A DNA stretch of 64,000 bases from Blastocatellia bacterium (GTDB lineage Bacteria; Acidobacteriota; Blastocatellia; UBA7656; JADIYM01). Below the pieces are notes generated by a model. That model searched no databases. It saw only the letters and a list, made by a program, of their open reading frames with translations, and was not told where the DNA came from. Positions within the stretch are counted from its first letter, which is position 1, and the number at the start of each line of letters is the position of its first letter. The DNA lies in assembly GCA_016705245.1 (NCBI GenBank), contig JADIYM010000002.1, positions 452,146-516,145 on the forward strand, read 5' to 3'. Both the position numbers and the translations under genes were made by a program. Shown here piece after piece: positions 41,448 to 50,145 of the stretch.

Positions 41448-43055
41448 ATGCCCTCGCTCCACCTCGAACACAGCATCGTCGACGATCGATACGAAGTGCG
41501 CCGGCGCTTGAGTCACGGCAGCTATGCGGAGATCTACGAGGCCTACGACCTGACGCGTCAGCGGCGGCCAGTGATCATCAAGGCCCTCAACACGTCGCTC
41601 CAGGGCACTCCGGAGGAGGACCTCGAAAGGACCCTCGTCGAGAACTTCCAGAACGAAGCCATCGCGCTCGATACCGTCGGTCACCCGAACGTCGTGCGGC
41701 GTCTCGGCCACGGCACGGCGGCGGACCTCTCCGGAACGCCGTTCCACTACATCGTGCTCGAGTTCATGCCGGGCGGCGACCTGATGGCGCTCTGCCGACA
41801 GCGGCCGCTGACGCTCGAGGAGATGCTCTACTACGTTCGTCAGCTCTGCGAGGCCCTTGCGCTTGCACATGAACGCGGAGTGATTCATCGCGACATCAAG
41901 CCTCAAAACCTGCTGCTGAGCGCGGACGGCGCCACAATCAAGGTCACTGACTTTGGCGTGGCGAAAGTTGGCCACGCAGATCCGAAGGCTGACCATACCC
42001 GCGTCGGCACAGACCTCTACGCGCCGCCCGAGCACAACCCGAACTCCGATGAGGCGATCTCGAGGGAGCAGCTGACCTGCTCGGCCGACGTCTATTCGCT
42101 TGCGAAGACTATCTACGCTGCGATGACCGGCAAGGCGCCGAGAATGTTCGCTCGCCTACCGATCTCGGAACTGCCCGCCGAGCTCGCGACGAAACCCTGG
42201 GGGGCAAGACTTCTCGAGATACTCCGGCGCGCCACCGCGACAGCCGTGGCGGATCGCTATCCGAACGTGATGGCGTTCCGCGATGATCTCGTTTCTCTCG
42301 AGGCATTGGCGACGGAAGCCGACGAACAGACGCGGGTTCGCCCTCGCGGCGGCGCCGCGGCGTCGACCGGACCGCTCGTACCGACGGCGCGGCCCGAGTT
42401 CGCCCCGACGCTCGCTGCAACCGCGACGCGCGTCGGCGGCTCGCCTCGCCCACCGGCAGTCGTGCAACTGCCCGAGCTTCATTCGCCGACGGAATCAGGT
42501 GGTGCGTCGCCGCCACGAATTGTCGTCGATATCGGCGCGTCGAAGGCGTCGGCGCCGGTTGCCGTCGCTCCAGCGCCGGTCGCGGTTGCGACTCGGACCG
42601 TCGGCCCTGCGCCGCTGATGCGTCCGGCGCCACATACCATGACGACGGCCGGTGGCAACGACGAGGTGTATTCGTACCGCGAAGACCTGCGCGATCTCGT
42701 CTGGACGGGATGGAAGAAGCGAATCGCAGTTTTCCTGTTGACGCTCGTTCTGCTCGGCGCCGTTTCCGCAGTCTTCTTCGAGGTCTACCGTGCGGTCTCG
42801 AGCCGTCAGCTCAAGCAGGGCTCGGTGACTGCGCTACAGCTCACGCTGCGCGACGGACCGTCGACGTCGGCGAACGACGTTGGCCGGCTTCCCCAGGGCA
42901 CGAGGGTAAGGATCCTCGAGAAGGCAGCCGACGGACAATGGCTACGCGTCGAGGTCCTCCAACTCGGCGACGCCGTGCCGGAAGAGCAGCCGGACAGTGG
43001 CTGGGTCGGAGCCCGGTTCGTAGCCATCGACCCCGACTCGTCAATCGGCGGATGA
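41448..43055 (+). CDS. Ser/Thr protein kinase with TM and SH3-like domain
   Basis: This has 535 residues. The kinase domain takes residues ~10-285: a glycine-poor loop LSHGSYAEIYEAYD, the Lys in VIIKAL, the catalytic loop VIHRDIKPQNLLL and DFG in VTDFGVAKVG. An Ala/Pro-rich linker, then one span near residue 425 (IAVFLLTLVLLGAVSAVFF), lead to an outside bacterial SH3-like domain (ALQLTLRDGPSTSANDVGRL). Such domains can sense cell-wall fragments. It pairs with the PP2C phosphatase upstream, and its 3' end overlaps the BMC-P gene by 15 nt. Confidence 0.92.
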   Translation: MPSLHLEHSIVDDRYEVRRRLSHGSYAEIYEAYDLTRQRRPVIIKALNTSLQGTPEEDLERTLVENFQNEAIALDTVGHPNVVRRLGHGTAADLSGTPFHYIVLEFMPGGDLMALCRQRPLTLEEMLYYVRQLCEALALAHERGVIHRDIKPQNLLLSADGATIKVTDFGVAKVGHADPKADHTRVGTDLYAPPEHNPNSDEAISREQLTCSADVYSLAKTIYAAMTGKAPRMFARLPISELPAELATKPWGARLLEILRRATATAVADRYPNVMAFRDDLVSLEALATEADEQTRVRPRGGAAASTGPLVPTARPEFAPTLAATATRVGGSPRPPAVVQLPELHSPTESGGASPPRIVVDIGASKASAPVAVAPAPVAVATRTVGPAPLMRPAPHTMTTAGGNDEVYSYREDLRDLVWTGWKKRIAVFLLTLVLLGAVSAVFFEVYRAVSSRQLKQGSVTALQLTLRDGPSTSANDVGRLPQGTRVRILEKAADGQWLRVEVLQLGDAVPEEQPDSGWVGARFVAIDPDSSIGG

Positions 43056-43325
43056 CTCTATGTCGACTGTATCGACAATGCCGACGATTGCGGCGTCGAC
43101 CGGACACTCGCTGCAACCTTGAGCCATTCGCGCCGAAGACCCCTGTACGACGAGCACCGTCTCGCGCACGCCCGCTCCGACTGTATCGACAGCTATGACG
43201 GCCGAGCCGCGTTTCGCGGCCGGGTCGGCGGCATCAAACGGCATCACGACAAGAAGCTTTCGCCCCTCGAGACGCGGGTCCTTTCGCGTCGCGACAACCG
43301 TCCCGACGATGAGACCAAGCAGCAC
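43041..43325 (-). CDS. Microcompartment pentamer shell protein, BMC-P (EutN/CcmL family)
   Basis: This 94-residue protein starts with GTG at 43323-43325, 9 nt after the BMC-H gene. The family pattern is clear: GLIVGTVVATRKDPRLEGRK at the N-terminus, IAVDTVGAGVRETVLVVQGSSAR near residue 44 (quoted as two motifs, AVDTVGAG and VLVVQGSSAR) and PVDAAIVGIVDTVDI at the end. EutN/CcmL proteins form pentamers that cap the vertices of icosahedral microcompartments. It is the last gene of the Rex-aldolase-BMC-H-BMC-P run. A single copy is enough to close a shell, though most such loci have several. Confidence 0.9.
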   Translation of the reverse strand: MLLGLIVGTVVATRKDPRLEGRKLLVVMPFDAADPAAKRGSAVIAVDTVGAGVRETVLVVQGSSARMAQGCSECPVDAAIVGIVDTVDIESSAD

Positions 43326-43334
43326 CGGGACGAG

Positions 43335-43616
43335 TTACTGGGGCAGACCGATGGGAAGGATGTCGTCGACCGTGTTGTGCGGACGCGGGATCACGTGGAC
43401 ACTGATGAGCTCTCCAACCCGCCGGGCGGCTGCCGCCCCGGCGTCGGTCGCGGCCTTCACTGCAGCGACGTCACCGCGAACGATCGCCGTCACAAAACCG
43501 GCGCCAATCTTCTCGTAACCGATGAGCGTAACGTTCGCAGCCTTGACCATCGCGTCCGAGGCCTCGACCATCGCGACCATGCCGCGCGTCTCGATCATTC
43601 CAAGGGCTTCCATCAT
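43335..43616 (-). CDS. Microcompartment hexamer shell protein, BMC-H
   Basis: This 93-residue BMC-domain protein has AAGGAG 6 nt before the ATG at 43616. It begins ALGMIETRGMVAMVEASDAM and continues KAANVTLIGYEKIGAGFVTAIVRGD (two linked motifs, NVTLIGYEKIG and VTAIVRGDVAAV), both typical of hexameric shell tiles. The short loop between IGAG and the end would line the pore. The C-terminus is short (VDDILPIGLPQ). With the pentamer gene next door it gives the two basic tile types of a closed shell; a BMC-T trimer gene is not seen in the window. Confidence 0.93.
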   Translation of the reverse strand: MMEALGMIETRGMVAMVEASDAMVKAANVTLIGYEKIGAGFVTAIVRGDVAAVKAATDAGAAAARRVGELISVHVIPRPHNTVDDILPIGLPQ

Positions 43617-43648
43617 GCATACTCCTTCTGAGGTCTCGAGTGTGAGTG

Positions 43649-44455
43649 CTATCGGCCAATCGCGCGGGCTGTCGACTCTTCGATCAGGCGGATCAGCTCG
43701 GAGCGCGTCAGCGTAATTGTTTCGTCACCGTTCGTCGAGGCCGATGGCGCCGAGATGTCACGAGGCGTGAACGAACACGCCTGTCCCGAACGCGGCGTCG
43801 CGCCCATGTAGCCGGCTCGATCGCGCACGTCGATGAGTTTCGCGACGGCCTCGGCCGGAAGCAGCCGTGCCCCGCCAAGCAGGTGCGCAACGAGACTTAT
43901 CTTCGCAAAATGCTCGATCGTCTCCATGTTCGAGAGCGCCGTCTCCATGTTCGGCCCATAAGCCACGGCGCCGTGATTGGCAAGCAGGAGTGCGTCGTGC
44001 GCGGGTATGAACTCAGTCAGGGCATCCACGAGCTCATTCGTAGAGGGCGTGCCATATTGCGTCAGCGGTATGCACCCGAGGGTCAAGACCACTTCGCTGA
44101 GCAGCGCCTTGTCGAGCGCAAGCCCGGCCACCGCAAATCCAGTTGCATTCGGCGGATGAGCGTGCACGATCGCCTGTATATCGGAGCGAAGCCGGTAGAT
44201 CTCGAGGTGCATGGCCAGCTCAGAGCTCGGACGCCCCTCGCCCGGAAGCGCCCTACCGCCCGAATCGGTGTGGACGATCATCGACGGCGCCATCCGGCCC
44301 TTGCAGACCATCGTCGGCGTCGCCAGCAGCGTGCCATCCGGCAGCCTGGCCGAAATATTCCCGTCCCCGCCAGCGACGAAGCCGCGCTCGTAAAGCATTC
44401 GGCCGATCTCGCAGATCGCCTGGCGAAGTCCCTTTTCTGACGTGTCCTTGAACAT
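43649..44455 (-). CDS. Class II aldolase with probable microcompartment encapsulation peptide
   Basis: The aldolase domain (residues ~1-215) has the zinc ligands HAHPP near 100 and LLANHGAVAYG near 163, the catalytic Glu in RPSSELAMHLEIY near 77 and the GGDGNISAR substrate loop near 29. The family cleaves fuculose-, rhamnulose- or related sugar 1-phosphates to lactaldehyde and dihydroxyacetone phosphate. Normal members end near residue 215. Here a Pro/Ser/Thr linker and a terminal helix, ITLTRSELIRLIEESTARAI, are added, which is how cargo is directed into microcompartments. The BMC-H gene 32 nt downstream supports this. The sugar is not known. Confidence 0.88.
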   Translation of the reverse strand: MFKDTSEKGLRQAICEIGRMLYERGFVAGGDGNISARLPDGTLLATPTMVCKGRMAPSMIVHTDSGGRALPGEGRPSSELAMHLEIYRLRSDIQAIVHAHPPNATGFAVAGLALDKALLSEVVLTLGCIPLTQYGTPSTNELVDALTEFIPAHDALLLANHGAVAYGPNMETALSNMETIEHFAKISLVAHLLGGARLLPAEAVAKLIDVRDRAGYMGATPRSGQACSFTPRDISAPSASTNGDETITLTRSELIRLIEESTARAIGR

Positions 44456-44469
44456 GGGCTTAACGCCGG

Positions 44470-45198
44470 CTAGACGGTCTCGTGTTCTCGAAGCTCGTCG
44501 ACGATTGTATCGGGCGTCTCACCGACACTGTCGCTACCAGCGGCCGGGCGAGCCAGCGCGTACGAGAGACTCTCGAGTGAGATTGAGAGATCGACGGTTT
44601 TGATTTTCACGTCAGGCGGGCCCGAGAGTCGTGCGGGTGCAAAGTTCAGCACCGCCCGGATGCCTGCGGCAACTATATCGTCAAGCGCAGCCTGCGCGGC
44701 ATGCGCTGGCACCGCAAGCGCAGCGATATCAATGGCTTCGGAGTCGACGATCTCGGCGAGCCTGGAGACTGGAAAGATCGGAATGCCGGCCTTTGTCGTA
44801 GTCCCGAGTTTTTCGGCGTCGGTATCGAACATCGCAACCATCCGGAAGGCGTCGGCCGAGAACCCGTCGTAGTTCGCGAGCGCCAGGCCGAGATTTCCGG
44901 CACCGACGACGACGAGGCGGTGCTGAGTGTCGAGCCCGAGAATCGAGCGGATCTGCTTTCGAAGCTCATCGACGTAATATCCGACGCCGCGCACGCCAAA
45001 CTCCCCGAAATAGGCCAGGTCCTTTCGAATCTGAGCGGAGTTCAGATTGAAGCGCTCGGCGAGCGTCTGAGATGACACTGTCTGGAGACCTTCGTCGGAA
45101 AGCAGTGTCAGACAACGGAGGTAGACCGACAGTCGATTGATCGTCAGTTCGGAGATCTTGTCAGACTTGAACTGGACCGGCGTGGTTCGATTTCCCAT
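44470..45198 (-). CDS. rex: Redox-sensing transcriptional repressor Rex
   Basis: Rex senses the NADH/NAD ratio and represses fermentation and respiration genes. The start chosen is the ATG at 45196-45198 (242 residues), because the winged helix normally begins within ~15 residues (ISELTINRLSVYLRCL); the open frame runs 46 codons further. The helix-turn-helix is TVSSQTLAERFNLNSAQIRKDLAYFGEFG, read here as SQTLAERF and SAQIRKDLAYFG. The NADH fold begins RLVVVGAGNLGLALANY. It lies 14 nt upstream of the aldolase gene and probably shares its transcript. I found no clear Rex operator (TTGTGAA-N4-TTCACAA) nearby. Confidence 0.93.
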   Translation of the reverse strand: MGNRTTPVQFKSDKISELTINRLSVYLRCLTLLSDEGLQTVSSQTLAERFNLNSAQIRKDLAYFGEFGVRGVGYYVDELRKQIRSILGLDTQHRLVVVGAGNLGLALANYDGFSADAFRMVAMFDTDAEKLGTTTKAGIPIFPVSRLAEIVDSEAIDIAALAVPAHAAQAALDDIVAAGIRAVLNFAPARLSGPPDVKIKTVDLSISLESLSYALARPAAGSDSVGETPDTIVDELREHETV

Positions 45199-45392
45199 GA
45201 ATCTATGGTTCCCAAGGCCGGCGCATCCCTCGCCGGTAACGGCGCGAGTATACACGAAAGGGCGTGGCTCCGGGGTCGGGATTCGGGCTTCAGACATGCG
45301 CTTGACGATCGTGCGTTCGAGCGGGGACAATGCCAATGCGGAGTCGTTTCTCCGCTGCCCTCAATTCACGACCTTCACTCGCTGAGGCCGCC

Positions 45393-45722
45393 ATGGCGAC
45401 TCTGGAAGCTCCTCGAGGAGTGCCCGAATCGACGGAACGCTCGTCACGATTCGAACTCACGGATCGCGAGCTCGAGATTCTGCGCGTGACGCGAGCTCAC
45501 TCGAAGTCGACGGTGACCATTGCAGAAGAGGTCGGACTTGGCGCGGATACCGCATCTGTCGCACCGATCCTCGACCGGCTCGAGCGACTCGAGCTCCTGA
45601 ACGGGTTCTACGCTGCAGGACGGGTGATGACGTCGGCGTGTGAGGATCATCGGCGCTACTACCGCACGTCGGAGCTTGGCGAGCGCCTCGCATTGCCGGG
45701 AGCTACGCTAAAGGACCTGTGA
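45393..45722 (+). CDS. Winged-helix DNA-binding protein
   Basis: The ATG at 45393 with GAGG 5 nt before it gives 109 residues. The sequence ELTDRELEILRVTRAH, then VTIAEEVGLGADTASVAPILDRLERLELL, reads as a MarR/PadR-type winged helix, and YYRTSELGERLAL as its wing and last strand. No ligand domain is present. It is divergent from rex and coupled to the pseudopilin gene (GTG start inside its stop region), so it may control that gene. Target sites are not visible. Confidence 0.55.
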   Translation: MATLEAPRGVPESTERSSRFELTDRELEILRVTRAHSKSTVTIAEEVGLGADTASVAPILDRLERLELLNGFYAAGRVMTSACEDHRRYYRTSELGERLALPGATLKDL

Positions 45723-46276
45723 TCAGTACGCTGATGGTTCGCGGCAGATTCGGGCGTCGGCAACCCGATCGGGGGTTCTCGGTCATCGAGATCCTGATCG
45801 TCCTGGCCGTCGTCATCGTGCTCGTGGCGATAAGCGTGCCATCGATAATGAACTGGGTCGCGCAGTATCGACTCGGCATTGGAGCGCAGCAGGTCGCCGA
45901 CAGTCTTCAGTCGGCGAAGATGCAGGCGGTATCGAAGACTCGAAGACGAGAATTGCTTTTCGACGTGGCGGGAAACCGGCTCGGTATCGAAGGGGCGACG
46001 CTTGTCGAACTCCCGGCAGGTGTCGCCTTCGACACGGGCGGCGTATCCGTGCCGCCGGATCCGGCCATACAGATGGGCGAGCCGGTGACGTTTCCGTCCA
46101 TCGATACCGAGACCGGTCTGCGCGCGGCTGCATTCACGGGCAAGGGACTTCCGGATGTCGATCCGGGGACGGTATACGCGGTCTTCCTGACGAACACGGC
46201 CGGGACCAAGTCGGTGGTCGTCACGAGCGCCGGAAACGTCCGAATCCGCTCGTGGGACGGATCCACCTGGAAGTAG
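45719..46276 (+). CDS. Type IV pilin-like (GspH/FimT) pseudopilin
   Basis: The GTG at 45719 overlaps the preceding stop (GTGA); an ATG at 45734 is possible. The prepilin site is RGFSVIEILIVL: cleavage after Gly, methylation of Phe, and Glu at +5, followed by a ~20-residue hydrophobic helix. The ~150-residue globular part has beta-strands (AVFLTNTAGTKSVVVTSAG, then NVRIRSWDGS). GspH/FimT-like minor pseudopilins start or regulate type II secretion or type IV pili. No other pilus or secretion gene is near, so it is an orphan. Confidence 0.85.
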   Translation: MISTLMVRGRFGRRQPDRGFSVIEILIVLAVVIVLVAISVPSIMNWVAQYRLGIGAQQVADSLQSAKMQAVSKTRRRELLFDVAGNRLGIEGATLVELPAGVAFDTGGVSVPPDPAIQMGEPVTFPSIDTETGLRAAAFTGKGLPDVDPGTVYAVFLTNTAGTKSVVVTSAGNVRIRSWDGSTWK

Positions 46277-46383
46277 CCGGGACCCGACGTCGATCAGGCA
46301 GGCCCAAGTCTCTCTCGCCGTGTCCACGGGGACGCTCATGTCACGCGATCCACGACGACACTGACATTGCTCCCCTCACGCAT

Positions 46384-46486
46384 CAGTACCGTGCGCGGTA
46401 GCACACGTGTCATTCCCGAATTCATGCGACCGCTCTTCGACGGGCCATCCGGAAGTGTGACCCGTGCGCTACCGCGCACGGTACTG
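46384..46486. repeat. Inverted repeat with GTGCGCGGTAGC arms
   Basis: The left arm 46384-46404 and right arm 46464-46486 pair over about 19 bp (CAGTACCGTGCGCGGTAGC). The 59-bp interior has no clear further structure. It lies in the 302-bp gap between two convergent genes, the pseudopilin and aroDE, so it may act as a two-way terminator or be a REP-type repeat. I see nothing else in 46277-46578. Confidence 0.5.
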
Positions 46487-46578
46487 TTGCGTTGAGCGCG
46501 CGTCCTTGAGACACGTTCATGACAAACCTATGATCGTCTCCATAAGGCACCGTCCGGTGACGGCCGAGCCTTGTGGAC

Positions 46579-48060
46579 CTAGGTCGAAGACCACGCCGCG
46601 GCCATCTGCTCGCAGCTCACCCGTTTCCCCGTCCAAAGCTCGAACTGCATCGCGGCCTGCGCAGCGAGCATCGGCCTGCCTCCAAGCGCGATGCACCCGC
46701 GTGACTCGGCGTCGATGAGCAACTGGGTGCGTTCCGGCGCGTAGACGAGGTCGAAAACGAGCCGAACGCCGGCAAGCGCCGAGGCGGGCACCGGCGATTG
46801 GCCCTCGCTATCCCCAAGCGTCCCGACCGGCGTCGCATTCACGAGCACGTCGAGCCCCGCTCCGGCAACGTCGTCCAGGCAGCCAGCCGCCGTCCCTAAT
46901 GCATCGGCGACGAGTCGCGCGCGGCCGATATCACGTGCGAAAACCGTCGTCAGTGCGCCGCGATCGGCGAGCCCGGCGACGACCGCGCGGGCTGCACCGC
47001 CTGCGCCGAGAACACCGATCCGTGTTCCCGCAAGCTCGCCAAAGGCCTCTTCGAGCGGCGCCATCGCGCCCTCGACATCGGTGTTGAAGCCACTCAGCCG
47101 ACCGTTCTCGCCGACAACGATGGTGTTGATGGCGCCAACGCGCGCTGCGAGCGGATCGAGCTCGTCGACAAGATCGACGGCGCGGGTTTTGTGAGGATTC
47201 GTTACGCTGAACCCGCGAACCGTCCAAGGCACGCGTCGCGAGGCCGGGCGGACCATTGCATCCAGAAACGCTGGTAGGTCGTCGACAGTAAAAGGCAAAT
47301 ACACGCCGTCGGTCCCGGTATCGAAGAGCACGCGGTTGTGCATTGCCGGAGACCGCGAGTACGCCGTGTTTCCGGCAATCAACCCGATCACGAATGACTG
47401 CTCGGTCAGTTGATCTGCCCGGTAGCGATCGCGCATGACGTAAAGCGCTATCTGACCCGCCGCACCTTCGCGCCCGGCGGCGCGGGAGCAGAAGGTGAAC
47501 GGCGCGCCCCACGCCGGTCCGAGAATCCGCGTCGCCGCACCCTTCTCGCCCATCGCGATCGCGACAAGCGGCCGACCGAGACTCCGGGCGCGCTCGAGTT
47601 GTTCGACAAGCGCGAAGAGATCGGTGGTAAGCACGGCAGTGGTCGCGATCTTGGCCACGGCCGCCGGCACCGCGAGCAGCCGGTCGACTATCTTCGGCAA
47701 GTCGTCTGGCGTCGACTTCGTGTCGTGATGCGAGACGATCACGCGAGACGCGTCGAGACCGAAGCGGTGAATGGCATCGGCTGCATCCATCTCGATATCG
47801 CACCAGACTCGCGACCGGATCGCCGCCTCGGCAAGCAAAGAGATTCGCTCTGCCTCGGGCGTTTCCGAAAGGCCGCCGTCCGAAACACGCCGATGCGTCA
47901 GGATCGCCGCGCGGCCTCGAACCAGGGATGCAATGGCAGCGGGATCCGAGCGCAACGAGGGGTTCAGTGCGTCGATGCGAAGCTCGGCGAATCCACCGGC
48001 CTGCTCGGTCTCTTCGATGGCTCGCAACGCTGCCTCGGCCGATGCCTCGACGACAGACAC
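46579..48060 (-). CDS. aroDE: 3-dehydroquinate dehydratase / shikimate dehydrogenase fusion
   Basis: This bifunctional enzyme covers steps 3 and 4 of the shikimate pathway. Residues ~1-215 are a type I dehydroquinase with the catalytic His in VIVSHHD near 110 and the Schiff-base Lys in VAKIATTA near 138. Residues ~225-493 are shikimate dehydrogenase: SRSPAMHNRVLF near 238, VTNPHKTRAVDL with the catalytic Lys, GAINTIVV, GFNTDVEGAM and the NADP loop VLGAGGAARAV near 349. The GTG start at 48060 leaves the first strand short. Such fusions are known in plants, chlamydiae and some other bacteria. It follows the helical-repeat gene by 26 nt. Confidence 0.93.
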   Translation of the reverse strand: MSVVEASAEAALRAIEETEQAGGFAELRIDALNPSLRSDPAAIASLVRGRAAILTHRRVSDGGLSETPEAERISLLAEAAIRSRVWCDIEMDAADAIHRFGLDASRVIVSHHDTKSTPDDLPKIVDRLLAVPAAVAKIATTAVLTTDLFALVEQLERARSLGRPLVAIAMGEKGAATRILGPAWGAPFTFCSRAAGREGAAGQIALYVMRDRYRADQLTEQSFVIGLIAGNTAYSRSPAMHNRVLFDTGTDGVYLPFTVDDLPAFLDAMVRPASRRVPWTVRGFSVTNPHKTRAVDLVDELDPLAARVGAINTIVVGENGRLSGFNTDVEGAMAPLEEAFGELAGTRIGVLGAGGAARAVVAGLADRGALTTVFARDIGRARLVADALGTAAGCLDDVAGAGLDVLVNATPVGTLGDSEGQSPVPASALAGVRLVFDLVYAPERTQLLIDAESRGCIALGGRPMLAAQAAMQFELWTGKRVSCEQMAAAWSST

Positions 48061-48086
48061 GCAAAGTGCGGAGCCGAATGGCCGGT

Positions 48087-50129
48087 TCAGGGCTCAGCCT
48101 CAGGCTCGAGGGGCGCCAGCTCGGGCTTCGACGGAGCGCCCGGCGCGGCTTCTGGAGCGGCCAAGTCGGGCTTGGTGACTGGTTCCGGAGCCCGCGCAGG
48201 GCTTGCCGAATGAACCGGCGCGCGCGGAGCGGGCGGCGCCGGCGCACGCGTCCTCAGCGCTCCCCTGACGGCGCCGATCTGCGCGAGTACTGAGAGAGCT
48301 CGGCTTTCGAGCCGTTGCGCCAGTCCGAGCGACCGAAAATAATCGGTCCGCGCGAGGATCTCGAGGCCTCTGGACGGGTCGAGCGCGCCAAGCTGAAACA
48401 CGAGCCCGGGGTTGCGCCGCGCGGCGGACTGCGCACTCTGAGACGTGCCGTCAACTCGCCTCAGTCCGGTGTTGACGGCATCGAGCGCCGCCCTCATAAC
48501 GTCGAACCCGCGTATCGGGTCGAGTGCCGCGTAGGCGTTCGCCACTCGGATTAGCGCTTCAGCCTTCTCGCGCGTCATTACCGCGTCGTCCTTGATCAGT
48601 GCAACCTGCGCATCGTCGAGGCACTCGGCAGCCAATGCTCTTTTTCCGGAGGACGACATTTCCGCGGCAATCTGGGTGTAGGCCGATGCCCGCATCCGAA
48701 TATCGGCGATGTCCGCCGCGTATCGCCGCGCATCGTCGTATCGACGCTCCGCGAGCGCCGCGCGAATTGCCTGCAACGCCACCGTGGATCGGACCGACGT
48801 GCGACGCGCCGGGTCTTCGATCCGCCCCGCATAGGTCTTGGCAAGGTCGACGTCGCCGCGATCGGCTGCAATAGTCGCGGCACGTCCCAGTAGTTCCTCT
48901 CGTGATCGAACATCGAGGACGGTCTCGGCTTTTGCGGCGACGGACTCGGCCGTCTCTTCCCCGGTCCTTGCCACGCTCGTCGAAATCGATGAGCGCATGT
49001 CGACGGGCATCGCATTCGCTATCTGCGCCGTGAGCCCACGAAACGCCGCCGATCGTTCCGGATCGACCGCATCGAACAACGGCACGATCTGCTCGGCGAT
49101 TTCATAGTTCACGGCGAGACCTTCGCCCTCGAAGATCGACCACGGATCGGCCGAATCGCCCGCACTCTGGGTGAGTCGCGCATTGAGACCGCCCGCGTAG
49201 CGCGCCGCGACGTTGATGGCGGTCGTCAGAAACGCGCGGCGCAGGTCCGACGATCTCGTCGAAGGACCCGCCTGCACGGAACCGTAGGTCTCTGCTTCCG
49301 GAAAGACGTATGGAAGCGCACCGGCCACGTCAACCAGGCTCAGGCCGCCAGACGTCGCGACCCTCAGCGCCTCACCGGCCAGGTCATCGGCGATGGCGCG
49401 ATCGACACGGCCAATCGCGGGCAACAGGATTGCGAACTCGACGGGTACTCCGCCGGCGATTCCCTGCCTGGCGAGATCCGCGGCCAATCGCGGATCGCTT
49501 GATGCGAGTGACTGAGCGACACGCAGAAGCGTTGCCGACTGGTCCGACTGATTCTCGTAAGGGAGCCCGCCGCCATCGTAGTTCTCCGGATCCTCGTCGA
49601 GCGTAGCGGCAAGCTGGGCAGCGAGGACGGGATCGACGGAGTAGAGCGTCGACAGCAGTTCGACTCTCAACGTCAGACGAGCACCAACCGGCGCGAACGA
49701 CGGATCGACGGACGATTCATTGAGCGATTCGACATCGTCGAACGCCCGTCGGAACAGCTTACGTGCGCGTTCGGGATCCCGTTCGTACAGGAGCTCGGCG
49801 ACGCGGCCCTCCACTCGAATGCGCGTCGCCTGGTCGTCGATGGCGCGGGCCTGCTCAACAAGCGCATCGAGCACCGACGAAGCATCCTGCTGTTCGATCG
49901 TCAATTCGCGTGGCGCAGTCTTGCTGGCTCGCGGGGCCGTGGCAGGCCGCGGACTCTTCTTCGGAGCGGGCTTCGGACTTGCGACCTCGGGCGCTGCGGA
50001 GTCCTGCGACGCATTAGCCGACTCGACGGGCGCCTGGTGCGCACCTGCGCCCGACGCCAGGGCCAATGCGACAACCCCCGCCGCGAGCCCGCGACTCGCG
50101 CGCACCATCATTCCATCAGTCTCGAACAT
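48087..50129 (-). CDS. Secreted helical-repeat protein of unknown function
   Basis: The ATG at 50127-50129 has GAGGGG 4-5 nt upstream (680 residues). A signal peptide covers residues ~7-32, followed by a Pro/Ala/Lys-rich segment. From ~residue 75 the protein is nearly all helical, with repeated pairs such as LLRVAQSLASSDPRLAADLA, LLGRAATIAADRGDVDLA and LIRVANAYAALDPIRGFDVM, similar to TPR or Sel1 solenoids. The C-terminus is again Pro/Ala/Glu-rich. No catalytic motif is seen. It lies 16 nt downstream of ruvB and upstream of aroDE, but they share no evident function. Confidence 0.65.
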   Translation of the reverse strand: MFETDGMMVRASRGLAAGVVALALASGAGAHQAPVESANASQDSAAPEVASPKPAPKKSPRPATAPRASKTAPRELTIEQQDASSVLDALVEQARAIDDQATRIRVEGRVAELLYERDPERARKLFRRAFDDVESLNESSVDPSFAPVGARLTLRVELLSTLYSVDPVLAAQLAATLDEDPENYDGGGLPYENQSDQSATLLRVAQSLASSDPRLAADLARQGIAGGVPVEFAILLPAIGRVDRAIADDLAGEALRVATSGGLSLVDVAGALPYVFPEAETYGSVQAGPSTRSSDLRRAFLTTAINVAARYAGGLNARLTQSAGDSADPWSIFEGEGLAVNYEIAEQIVPLFDAVDPERSAAFRGLTAQIANAMPVDMRSSISTSVARTGEETAESVAAKAETVLDVRSREELLGRAATIAADRGDVDLAKTYAGRIEDPARRTSVRSTVALQAIRAALAERRYDDARRYAADIADIRMRASAYTQIAAEMSSSGKRALAAECLDDAQVALIKDDAVMTREKAEALIRVANAYAALDPIRGFDVMRAALDAVNTGLRRVDGTSQSAQSAARRNPGLVFQLGALDPSRGLEILARTDYFRSLGLAQRLESRALSVLAQIGAVRGALRTRAPAPPAPRAPVHSASPARAPEPVTKPDLAAPEAAPGAPSKPELAPLEPEAEP

Positions 50130-50145
50130 GCGCCCCCTCGACCGT

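Noticed and set aside
44900..45392. Rex operator near rex and the aldolase
   Set aside because: No TTGTGAA-N4-TTCACAA-like palindrome was found.
46931..48247. 438-codon minus frame overlapping aroDE
   Set aside because: Arg-rich out-of-frame translation of aroDE.
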